Of a stretch of 41,653 nt of DNA, positions 7,089 through 14,125 are shown piece after piece. This DNA is from Dehalococcoidia bacterium UBA2158 (lineage in GTDB: Bacteria; Chloroflexota; Dehalococcoidia; Lucifugimonadales; UBA3495): NCBI GenBank assembly GCA_002328185.1, contig DCWQ01000040.1:1-41653 (forward strand), read 5' to 3'. The notes beneath the pieces are model-generated. The model did not search any database. It worked only from the letters and a program-made list of their open reading frames with translations, and was not told where the DNA came from. Within the stretch, counting starts at the first letter, position 1. Each line of letters opens with the position of its first letter. A program made the translations under genes and the position numbers.

Positions 7089-7988
7089 CTAGAGCAACTC
7101 CAAGAGGGCCGTTGAGACGGCGTCGGGACGCTGGACCGGCAGGTCGTGCCCGGCCTTGGCAACTAGGCGGCGGGCCACCAGGTTGGTGAAATTGCGCTCG
7201 TCCTCCGACGGGTCTTCCGAGGGCGCGCCCAGGCCACTGTCTCCGCCACGCAGAACGATCGATGGAACTGTGACCGGCGGGCCTTCGGCCAGTTTTCGCT
7301 CCACTTCGATGAAGCGGTCTTCGCCAGGCGCGTTGATGTGACGGTGCCGGTAAGAGTGCACCACTATGTCCACGAAGTCGGGGTTGTCGAAAGACGGCGC
7401 AGACCGGTTGAAGGCCTCGTCCGTGTATTTCCACGTGGGCGCCCAGGTCTCCCAGAGGTGCCGGATGATGTCCCGCCGGTTCTCTTCCAGCCCAACACGC
7501 CCCTGCTCGGTGTTGAAATACCACTGATACCACATCCGGGCCTCTCTGAAGGCGGGCGCCGGTGATTCTTTGTTGACGGTGTCTTGCACGGAATATCCGC
7601 CTATGGCAACGAAGCCCGCGACCATCTCTGGATGCAAAATCGATGCTATACAGGCGGCCCGAAGCCCCCAGTCGAACCCCGCCAGAACCAGCCGATCGAT
7701 ATTCAAAGCCTCGGCAAGGTCAACAATATCCTGGCCGATGGCAGCCTGCTCGGCCATACGCGGGGCGTCCGGATCCAGAAAGGTCGTCGCGCCGTAACCC
7801 CGGAGGTAGGGGACGATGACCCTGTGGCCGGCCTCGACCAAGGGAGGGACGACGCCGTCAAACGACCGGATGTCATACGGAAAACCGTGCAAGAGCATGA
7901 CGGGAAACCCCAAGGGATCGCCGTGCTCCTCGTATCCGATGTTCAAGACCGGGGTCTTGGCGAACTTCACGTTGGTTTGACTGGTCAT
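7089..7988 (-). CDS. alpha/beta hydrolase, epoxide hydrolase/haloalkane dehalogenase type
   Basis: A 299-residue single-domain alpha/beta hydrolase. The oxyanion motif HGFP is at 34-37. The nucleophile elbow is GFDWG, placing Asp106 as nucleophile, which is typical of epoxide hydrolases and dehalogenases rather than Ser esterases. The catalytic His is probably His281 (AGHDLP). An Asp nucleophile forms an ester with an epoxide or haloalkane that water then cleaves. No signal peptide is present. The start codon overlaps the stop of the upstream gene by four bases (ATGA), so the two are translationally coupled. Epoxide versus halide specificity cannot be settled from motifs. Confidence 0.8.
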   Translation of the reverse strand: MTSQTNVKFAKTPVLNIGYEEHGDPLGFPVMLLHGFPYDIRSFDGVVPPLVEAGHRVIVPYLRGYGATTFLDPDAPRMAEQAAIGQDIVDLAEALNIDRLVLAGFDWGLRAACIASILHPEMVAGFVAIGGYSVQDTVNKESPAPAFREARMWYQWYFNTEQGRVGLEENRRDIIRHLWETWAPTWKYTDEAFNRSAPSFDNPDFVDIVVHSYRHRHINAPGEDRFIEVERKLAEGPPVTVPSIVLRGGDSGLGAPSEDPSEDERNFTNLVARRLVAKAGHDLPVQRPDAVSTALLELL

Positions 7989-9136
7989 CGTAGCCCTCTA
8001 AAGAAATCGCGAATGTCCTGGACCAACCGCACTGGTTCTTCCAAAGCCGCGAAGTGACCGCCGGCGGGCATGTCGGTCCAGTGCTGCACGTTGTAGCCTC
8101 GCTCGGACCATTCGCGGATGGGCACGGTATTCTCGCTGGGGAAGGCGGCCACGCCCACCGGCACCTGGATCTTCTCGCCTTTCGAAAGGTCCCAGGGCTT
8201 GCTGAACGCCTCGTAGTACAGCCGAGTAGAAGAGCCAATCGACTGGGTGACCCAATAGATGGTCACTGTGGTCAGCAGTTCGTCCTTGGTGAACCGGGTC
8301 TCCACGTCACCGTTGCAGTCGCTCCATTTGCGGTATTTCTCCACGATCCACGCCGCCAGTCCCACCGGGGAGTCGTTCAGTCCGTAAGACAGGGTTTGGG
8401 GCTTGGTGCTCTGGATGTGGGAGTACCCTCCTTCATCGGCCAGCCATTGTTCCCGCTGGGCCAACATCACTTTCTCGGCCGCTGACAGCTCTGGGGTGCC
8501 GACGCCCAGATAAGGCGTGGGGCTGGTGGTCGACGTGGTGTGAATTCCGATCACCTTGTCACCGTGGGATTGTCCCAGTTTGGCGGTGACCCGGGCGCCC
8601 CAGTCGCCGCCCTGGGCCGCGAATCGCTTGTAGCCCAGGTTCTGGGACATGAGTTTGGCCCACATGTCGCCGATGGCGAAGATATCCAGCCCGCGTTTCT
8701 GTCCGGCGTCGGAAAACCCGTAGCCCGGCATGGACGGAGCAACAACGTCGAAGGCGTCGACTGGGTCTCCGCCGTGGCTGACCGGGTCGCTGAGCATAGG
8801 TATGACCTTATGCATCTCGAAGAATGTGCCGGGCCAGCCGTGGGTTATCACCAGCGGCATGGGGTTAGGGCCCTTGCCCTTCTCGTGGATGAAATGGACA
8901 CCCAGGCCATCGACATCAGACTTGAACTGTGAGAAGGAGTTGATCAGCTTCTCTTGAGCCCGCCAATCGAACTTGGTGCGCCAGTACTCCACCAGTTCTT
9001 TGATGTAATCTAGGTTGCTGCCGTAGTCCCAGCCAGAACCTGGGATCTCGTCGGGCCAGCGGGCGCGGTCCAGCCGGTCTTTCAGGTCTTTGAGGACGGC
9101 GTCGGATACTTCGATCTTGAATGGAGTTACAGCCAT
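7985..9136 (-). CDS. epoxide hydrolase with N-terminal EHN domain (microsomal type)
   Basis: The frame is open further upstream to 9238, but ATG at 9134-9136 has a strong GAGAAGG ribosome site and gives the usual family N-terminus (MAVTPFKIEVSD), 383 residues in all. Residues 5-110 form the EHN domain of microsomal-type epoxide hydrolases, including the WPDEIPGSGWDYG stretch. The oxyanion loop is HGWPG (99-103), the nucleophile is Asp178 in GGDWGA, and the catalytic His is His361 (GGHFAALEEP). It should hydrolyse epoxides to vicinal diols in the cytoplasm. It is the first gene of a two-gene operon with a second Asp-type hydrolase and faces two alcohol oxidoreductases. An epoxide-to-diol-to-aldehyde route is plausible but inferred. 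Confidence 0.88.
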   Translation of the reverse strand: MAVTPFKIEVSDAVLKDLKDRLDRARWPDEIPGSGWDYGSNLDYIKELVEYWRTKFDWRAQEKLINSFSQFKSDVDGLGVHFIHEKGKGPNPMPLVITHGWPGTFFEMHKVIPMLSDPVSHGGDPVDAFDVVAPSMPGYGFSDAGQKRGLDIFAIGDMWAKLMSQNLGYKRFAAQGGDWGARVTAKLGQSHGDKVIGIHTTSTTSPTPYLGVGTPELSAAEKVMLAQREQWLADEGGYSHIQSTKPQTLSYGLNDSPVGLAAWIVEKYRKWSDCNGDVETRFTKDELLTTVTIYWVTQSIGSSTRLYYEAFSKPWDLSKGEKIQVPVGVAAFPSENTVPIREWSERGYNVQHWTDMPAGGHFAALEEPVRLVQDIRDFFRGLR

Positions 9137-9403
9137 AGTTACCTTCTCCCAAATGTTTTGAGCGTCCACTTTGCCGGGAACCTGACGCCTGTGACCGACA
9201 GATTCTACACTTTGGGCCGGTATCGTGCAGTCCGGCACGCCAGGGAAGCCGGGAAATGGCCTGCTAAAGTGTCACTGGCGTTTCGGCAGACTTTTTATAT
9301 ACTTATACGTCGCATAATTATTGAATGACTGGGTTTCCAATATCGATCTATCGCCTTGCCAGAGGTTAAAAGGTTGGTGGCTATTGGATTTTAGGATCGC
9401 AGA

Positions 9404-10669
9404 ATGAACCAAACACAACTCTCCGCAATAATAGAAAAGGCACGCACCGATGGGTCCGATACCCTGGACCTCTCAAGAGAAGAACTCGAGTCGTTGCCGC
9501 CGGAGATCGGCAGTCTCACGGGGTTGGTCGAACTTGATCTATCCGGCAATCAACTCACGGAATTGCCGTCGGAGATCGGCAAACTGACCGGTCTGACCCG
9601 GCTGAACGTTCGGAACAACCAGTTGACGGCGCTGCCTCCCGAGATCGGAAATCTCGTCAACCTTAAGGGTCTGTTCGTACAAGTGAACCAACTGACGGAA
9701 TTGCCGGCCGAGATCGTCTGCTTCACTCAACTGACCCGGCTGAATGCAAGCAATAATCACCTGAAACTGCTACCGCCTGAGATCGGCGCTCTGATCGGCC
9801 TGACCTGGCTGTACCTCCCAGATAATGGCCTGACCGAACTGCCTCCCGAGATAGGCCGCTTGGAAAACCTGACTGATTTTTATCTGCAAGGTAACAATCT
9901 GGAAACGTTGCCCCCGGAGATAGGAAAACTCACCGACCTGGCCGAACTGCATCTGGATAAGAACGAGCTAATAGAGCTGCCCCCGGAGATCGGGAATCTG
10001 ACCAGCCTTACCGTGCTTTACCTGCGGGAGAATAAACTAACTGCTGTGCCCCCGGAGATCGCCGGCCTAACTAGCCTGAACTGGCTGTACCTTGGTGGCA
10101 ACGGGCTGACGACATTGCCGCCGGAGATCGGTGACTTGACTGGTCTCACCGGGCTGTACGTCGAGAATAATCAACTGACCGGACTGCCCACGCAGATTGG
10201 GAATCTGACCAACCTCATCTGGTTGTACCTGGAAGGCAACCGACTTGCGGACCTGCCAGCAGGACTCCAACACCTGACCCACTTGATCCAGCTAAGCCTG
10301 CGGAGCAATCTGCTAACAGACCTGCCCCTGGAGATCTGCGAATTGACGGACCTGGTGTTCGTGGACCTGGCGTTCAACAAATTGACGTCGCTTCCGCAGG
10401 AGATCGGCAAACTGATCGCCCTGAATGAACTGCACCTGAATGACAATCAACTGGCGACGCTGCCTCTGGAGATCGGCGACCTAGTTGAACTGATCGACCT
10501 TTTTGTCTCAAACAACCGTCTGATCCGAGTTCCGGAGACGATGGGCAATATGACGAGCCTGGAAAGGTTGTATCTTTCGGACAATCTGCTTACCGAGTTA
10601 CCCTCAGAGATGGACCATCTTGTAAGCCACGATATCGTGCTTCTTTCAGGAAACCCCCTCAGCAATTAA
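9404..10669 (+). CDS. leucine-rich repeat protein, 17 repeats
   Basis: The 421-residue protein is almost entirely 23-residue leucine-rich repeats of the form LTxLPPEIGxLTxLxxLxLxxN. Seventeen LPxEI-type units run from about residue 29 to the end. After a short N-terminal cap (about 1-25, charged) there is no signal peptide, GTPase, kinase or other enzymatic domain, so it is probably a cytoplasmic binding scaffold. The repeat type resembles LRRs of bacterial Roco and plant intracellular Ras-group LRR proteins. At DNA level this is a 69-base tandem array that could change copy number by recombination. The last repeats are more diverged. ATG 9404 follows AGGATCG. It is monocistronic, with a terminator 44 bases downstream. 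Partner unknown. Confidence 0.88.
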   Translation: MNQTQLSAIIEKARTDGSDTLDLSREELESLPPEIGSLTGLVELDLSGNQLTELPSEIGKLTGLTRLNVRNNQLTALPPEIGNLVNLKGLFVQVNQLTELPAEIVCFTQLTRLNASNNHLKLLPPEIGALIGLTWLYLPDNGLTELPPEIGRLENLTDFYLQGNNLETLPPEIGKLTDLAELHLDKNELIELPPEIGNLTSLTVLYLRENKLTAVPPEIAGLTSLNWLYLGGNGLTTLPPEIGDLTGLTGLYVENNQLTGLPTQIGNLTNLIWLYLEGNRLADLPAGLQHLTHLIQLSLRSNLLTDLPLEICELTDLVFVDLAFNKLTSLPQEIGKLIALNELHLNDNQLATLPLEIGDLVELIDLFVSNNRLIRVPETMGNMTSLERLYLSDNLLTELPSEMDHLVSHDIVLLSGNPLSN

Positions 10670-10712
10670 AGGCTTGCCGTGAGACAGGACTACCATATTT
10701 AGGCATAACTCG

Positions 10713-10739
10713 GCCCTTGCTTTCACGGCGAGGGCTTTT
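10713..10739 (+). terminator. intrinsic terminator after the LRR gene
   Basis: GCCCTTGC (10713-10720) pairs with GCGAGGGC (10728-10735) with one G.T, over a 7-base loop, followed by TTTT. Confidence 0.7.
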
Positions 10740-10844
10740 CGGTTTTAGTTATAATGATGCCTCTGGTGGCCTGTGCTGACCTGATAGCCAAGCTGTTTGT
10801 GCCTGACCGTCGCAAGCAAAGTGTGCCAAAGTTTGAGGTACAGA

Positions 10845-11543
10845 TTGAGGGAACTCCCCAGATCTATATTCCTGATTGCGGTCGTGATCATGGCGATTCT
10901 TTTGTCATTGCCCTCTGCTGCGTCGGCGCAAAAGGTGATACCGCATGTATTTTTGGGGTCTGCCACTATCAGTGGCAGCCCAGCGGCGGATGGCACGGTG
11001 GTGGCCGCACTTGTGGACGGCCGCCAGATAGCGGCCAAGTCGGTTTCGGACGGCAGCTATCCGGTGCTCTTGGTTGAGCCGGACGGAGAAAGCTTCACAG
11101 GCAAGACAGTAACCTTCACCATCGGCGGCTTTGTGGCGTCCGAGACCGCCTTTTGGATCCAGGGCGAAGTTACCGAACTCAACCTAAACGCGACCCCAGC
11201 CCTTGGGACACCCACACCTACGCCCGCTGCAACCGCGGCCCCCATTCCAACTCCTGTGCTCGTCGCAGGGGAACAGGGGGACCCTGGCCCAAGCGGCTCG
11301 CAAGGACCGCAAGGGGTGCAGGGACCTTCAGGCCCGCCGGGAGTAGGCGGCCCTCCGGGCTCAGCAGGCGCCGCTGGACCTGCTGGAGTGGCCGGCCCAA
11401 CCGGCTCCCAAGGCCTCACAGGCCCAAAGGGTGAAGAGGGCGATAACGGCGGTTCGCTATTCGGAATTTTGGCGTTCGCGTTCGCCATATTCGCGGTTTT
11501 GGGCACCTTTGGCGGTATGCTGTGGCGGCGGTTGGTTGAATAA
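10845..11543 (+). CDS. collagen-like surface protein with shared extracellular domain
   Basis: The frame is open from TTG 10797. I prefer TTG 10845, which follows GAGGT with 5-base spacing and gives a clean signal peptide (RELPRS, a hydrophobic core, cleavage near SAASA). The order is then: a roughly 85-residue domain starting PHVFLGSATI, a Pro/Thr/Ala linker, about 20 uninterrupted collagen Gly-X-Y triplets (from GEQGDPGPS to GEEGDN), and a C-terminal membrane helix ending in RRLVE. The protein should be exported and anchored by its C-terminus, with the collagen rod and head domain outside. The head domain shares its landmarks (PHVF.G..TI, GSY, FTG, EL.L) with the stalk protein at 1742-2425. 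Function is unknown; adhesion or cell-surface structure is likely. The start is uncertain by up to 16 residues. Confidence 0.75.
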   Translation: MRELPRSIFLIAVVIMAILLSLPSAASAQKVIPHVFLGSATISGSPAADGTVVAALVDGRQIAAKSVSDGSYPVLLVEPDGESFTGKTVTFTIGGFVASETAFWIQGEVTELNLNATPALGTPTPTPAATAAPIPTPVLVAGEQGDPGPSGSQGPQGVQGPSGPPGVGGPPGSAGAAGPAGVAGPTGSQGLTGPKGEEGDNGGSLFGILAFAFAIFAVLGTFGGMLWRRLVE

Positions 11544-11561
11544 ACGCCGCCCCCGGCGTTT
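11542..11561 (+). terminator. short hairpin terminator overlapping the stop of the collagen-like gene
   Basis: AAACGCCG and CGGCGTTT form an 8-bp stem with a CCCC loop. The T run is short, so termination may be partial. Confidence 0.45.
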
Positions 11562-11613
11562 GAGTCGGATTATCAGAGACATTGATCGTGGCTCTGGGTC
11601 CACGGAATCAGTG

Positions 11614-11642
11614 TGGACAGGCTGTAACCCGGTGGCTATAAT
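11614..11642 (+). promoter_or_regulatory. promoter of the tRNA-Leu gene
   Basis: TGGACA (11614-11619) and a perfect TATAAT (11637-11642) are 17 bases apart. Transcription would start near 11649, about 75 bases before the tRNA. A second TTGACA at 11662-11667 has no good -10 partner. Confidence 0.7.
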
Positions 11643-11723
11643 TACACGGCTTCAATAATCGTTGACAAAGTGAATAAGCTGTATTCGGAAATGCACTGTG
11701 GGGTGAGCCTAGCCCCGAACGTC

Positions 11724-11808
11724 GGGGAAGTGTCGGAACTGGTAGACGAGCATGATTTAGGATCATGTGCTGAAAGGCGTCCGGGTTCGAGTCCCGGCTT
11801 CCCCACCA
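11724..11808 (+). tRNA. tRNA-Leu(TAG)
   Basis: A complete class II tRNA: acceptor GGGGAAG/CTTCCCC, D arm with GGTAGAC, anticodon loop ATTTAGG with anticodon TAG, a long variable arm, T loop GTTCGAGTC, and an encoded CCA at 11806-11808. It reads CTA codons. Just upstream, CCCCGA (11713-11718) could pair with the TCGGGG that includes the first four tRNA bases, a leader hairpin RNase P would have to open. Confidence 0.95.
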
Positions 11809-11875
11809 ATAAACTGGTAACCGTAATCGACCCTGTCACCTATTTATGGGAGTACGCCGAACCAGAGGAGACCGA

Positions 11876-12892
11876 TTGGCTACACTGCTAGAGGTTAAAG
11901 ACCTAAAGACCCATTTCTTCACCTTGGATGGTGTCGTAAAAGCCGTTGACGGCGTCTCCTACGACCTCAATGAAGGTGAGACCCTGGGATTGGTTGGAGA
12001 GAGCGGTTGTGGAAAGAGCGTGAGCGCACTTTCTGTTATGCGCCTGATCCCTGATCCTCCTGGCAAGATCGTCAACGGAGAGATCCTGTTGGACGGCGAA
12101 GACATCCTCCAGATAAGTATGGAGGACATGCGGGAGGTCCGCGGCGCCAAGATCGCCATGGTCTTCCAAGAGCCCATGACTTCGTTGAACCCCGTGCTGA
12201 CGGTGGAACGGCAACTCACCGAGACCCTCCAACTGCACATGGGCATGTCGAAAATTGAATCTCAACGCGAGAGTGTGAACCTGCTGACTCGCGTGGGTAT
12301 CCCTGACCCTGAAAGCCGCATCAAGCAGTATCCCCATCAGTTCAGTGGCGGCATGCGCCAGCGCGTGATGATTGCCATGGCCCTGAGCTGCAACCCTAGG
12401 TTGATCATCGCCGACGAGCCGACGACGGCTTTGGACGTGACAATTCAGGCCCAGATCCTAGACCTGATGAAATCGTTGACCACTGAGTTCGGCGTGGCAT
12501 TGATCGTGATAACCCATAACCTGGGCGTGGTTGCCCGCTATGCAGACCGAGTCAATATCATGTACGCCGGGAAGGTGATCGAACGGGGAGATGCCCGTGA
12601 GATCTACGCCAACCCGCGCCATCCATATACCGTGGGCTTGCTCCGGTCAGTACCCCGATTGGATCTTCCACGACGGGCCAAACTTGATCCCATCGAAGGC
12701 CAGCCGCCCGACTTGATTAATCTCCCCCAAGGCTGCGCTTTCCGTGAACGGTGCCGTTGGGCGATCGACAAATGCGCCACGGACATGCCTGAATTGGTCG
12801 AGATCGGCGACGGCCATCTGTCCGCCTGCTTCCGGCCGGAAGAACTGGGCCCAGGAGCTATCGATTTCTTGAATATTGCAGAGGCGGAATAA
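11876..12892 (+). CDS. oligopeptide/dipeptide ABC transporter ATP-binding protein (OppD/DppD type)
   Basis: ATPase subunit of a peptide-type importer. TTG 11876 is preferred over an upstream ATG at 11846 because GAGGAG lies at 11865-11870 and the protein then begins MATLLEVKDL as in the family (338 residues). Walker A is GESGCGKS, the Q loop is FQEPMTSLNP, the signature is FSGGMRQR and Walker B is LIIADEPT. The C-terminal Cys-containing oligopeptide-transporter extension (CAFRERC...C...C) is present. It pairs with the next gene, an OppF-type ATPase 42 bases downstream. No permease or substrate-binding gene is adjacent, so the pair either serves permeases encoded elsewhere or has been separated from them. 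Confidence 0.9.
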   Translation: MATLLEVKDLKTHFFTLDGVVKAVDGVSYDLNEGETLGLVGESGCGKSVSALSVMRLIPDPPGKIVNGEILLDGEDILQISMEDMREVRGAKIAMVFQEPMTSLNPVLTVERQLTETLQLHMGMSKIESQRESVNLLTRVGIPDPESRIKQYPHQFSGGMRQRVMIAMALSCNPRLIIADEPTTALDVTIQAQILDLMKSLTTEFGVALIVITHNLGVVARYADRVNIMYAGKVIERGDAREIYANPRHPYTVGLLRSVPRLDLPRRAKLDPIEGQPPDLINLPQGCAFRERCRWAIDKCATDMPELVEIGDGHLSACFRPEELGPGAIDFLNIAEAE

Positions 12893-12934
12893 CACCCTCC
12901 GGAGGAAAACCTCCCAAGGGAAATAGGACTTGAT

Positions 12935-13975
12935 ATGACTACGATGCCCGAAGCTGCGGCCACCAGCGCCGCAACACAGAACGATGATGTGATCCTTGAG
13001 GTGACAAACCTCAAGATGCACTTCCCGGTGAGTTCCGGGTTCCTGTCCCGTAAGCCCTTGGGATATGTGAAAGCGGTGGACGACGTCAGCTTCACGGTCA
13101 GTCGCGGCGAGACCCTGGGTCTGGTGGGCGAGAGCGGCTGTGGAAAAACCACCACCGGCCGTTGCATCCTCCAACTCTATAAACCCACGGCCGGCCAAGT
13201 CAAATTTAATGGCCAGGAACTGACCGAACTCGGTACCAAAGACATGCGCCTCATGCGCCGCGAGATGCAGGTCATCTTCCAGGATCCATACAGTTCGCTT
13301 AACCCCCGCATGACGGCCGGCAACATCATCGGCGAGCCGTTGGTCGTCCACGGCTTGGTGAGAGGAAAGGATGAGTACCGGGAGAAGGTAGCCGAGTTGC
13401 TCGTAAATGTGGGCCTTAACCCCTACATGGCCGACCGCTTCCCCCACGAGTTCAGCGGCGGACAGCGTCAGCGCATCGGCGTGGCCCGTGCGTTGTCGGT
13501 CAGCCCCAGTTTCATCGTGGCCGACGAGCCGGTTTCCGCGCTCGACGTATCGATTCAGGCACAGATCATCAACCTGCTGGAAGACCTGCAAGAGCAATTC
13601 AACCTGACCTATCTTTTCATCGCCCATGACCTGTCTGTGGTCCGCCACATCAGCGATCGTGTCGGCGTCATGTACCTGGGTCACTTGGTAGAGATGGCCG
13701 AGCGGAACGAGATCTACCGTAACCCGATCCACCCCTACACCAAGGCCCTGCTCTCTGCGGTGCCCATTCCCGACCCCGTATTGGACTCCCAGCGGGAAAG
13801 AGTCCTGCTCACCGGAGAGGTGCCCAGTCCCCTGAACCCGCCCAGCGGCTGTGTGTTTCACCCCCGCTGTCCCGTTGCCAACGACAGTTGCCCCGCTTAT
13901 ATGCCCGAATTGCGAGAAGTGGAAACGGACCACCATGCAGCGTGTCTCTTGGCTACCGGGTACGGCAGCTTCTAG
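12935..13975 (+). CDS. oligopeptide/dipeptide ABC transporter ATP-binding protein (OppF/DppF type)
   Basis: The second ATPase of the pair, 346 residues. Walker A is GESGCGKT, the Q loop is FQDPYSSLNP, the signature is FSGGQRQR and Walker B is IVADEPVSALD. The C-terminus carries the family Cys cluster (GCVFHPRCP...C). Residues 1-22 are a poorly conserved Ala/Thr-rich lead. With the upstream OppD-type subunit it would form the heterodimeric motor at the inner face of the membrane. Peptide, nickel or sugar specificity cannot be told from the ATPases. A weak AGGAC lies before the ATG. A hairpin with CT-rich tail follows the stop. Confidence 0.9.
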   Translation: MTTMPEAAATSAATQNDDVILEVTNLKMHFPVSSGFLSRKPLGYVKAVDDVSFTVSRGETLGLVGESGCGKTTTGRCILQLYKPTAGQVKFNGQELTELGTKDMRLMRREMQVIFQDPYSSLNPRMTAGNIIGEPLVVHGLVRGKDEYREKVAELLVNVGLNPYMADRFPHEFSGGQRQRIGVARALSVSPSFIVADEPVSALDVSIQAQIINLLEDLQEQFNLTYLFIAHDLSVVRHISDRVGVMYLGHLVEMAERNEIYRNPIHPYTKALLSAVPIPDPVLDSQRERVLLTGEVPSPLNPPSGCVFHPRCPVANDSCPAYMPELREVETDHHAACLLATGYGSF

Positions 13976-14005
13976 GTACCGGACCGGTCCGCAAATAAGA
14001 TTCTA

Positions 14006-14042
14006 AAGAGGGGCTGTCTCAAGACAATCCCTCTCTTCTTTG
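14006..14042 (+). terminator. probable terminator after the ABC ATPase pair
   Basis: AGAGGG and CCCTCT arms enclose an inner GTCT/AGAC stem and are followed by CTTCTTTGT. The stem is interrupted and the tail only moderately T-rich. Confidence 0.5.
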
Positions 14043-14125
14043 TGTCCCAACAAGGCGTTGTTCGCTCTTTGCCGCGCCGATTCTCCGTTGTAGGCGAAAA
14101 TCGCCCGTGATACCATTGGATTACT

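Noticed and set aside
9490..10660. CRISPR-like or satellite array in the LRR gene
   Set aside because: The 69-base period is coding and matches 23-residue leucine-rich repeats.
11057..11506. 149-residue Pro/Gly-rich frame on the minus strand
   Set aside because: Shadow of the collagen-like gene; GC-rich triplet repeats keep the opposite frame open.
11670..11891. 73-residue frame spanning the tRNA-Leu
   Set aside because: It reads through a complete tRNA gene.
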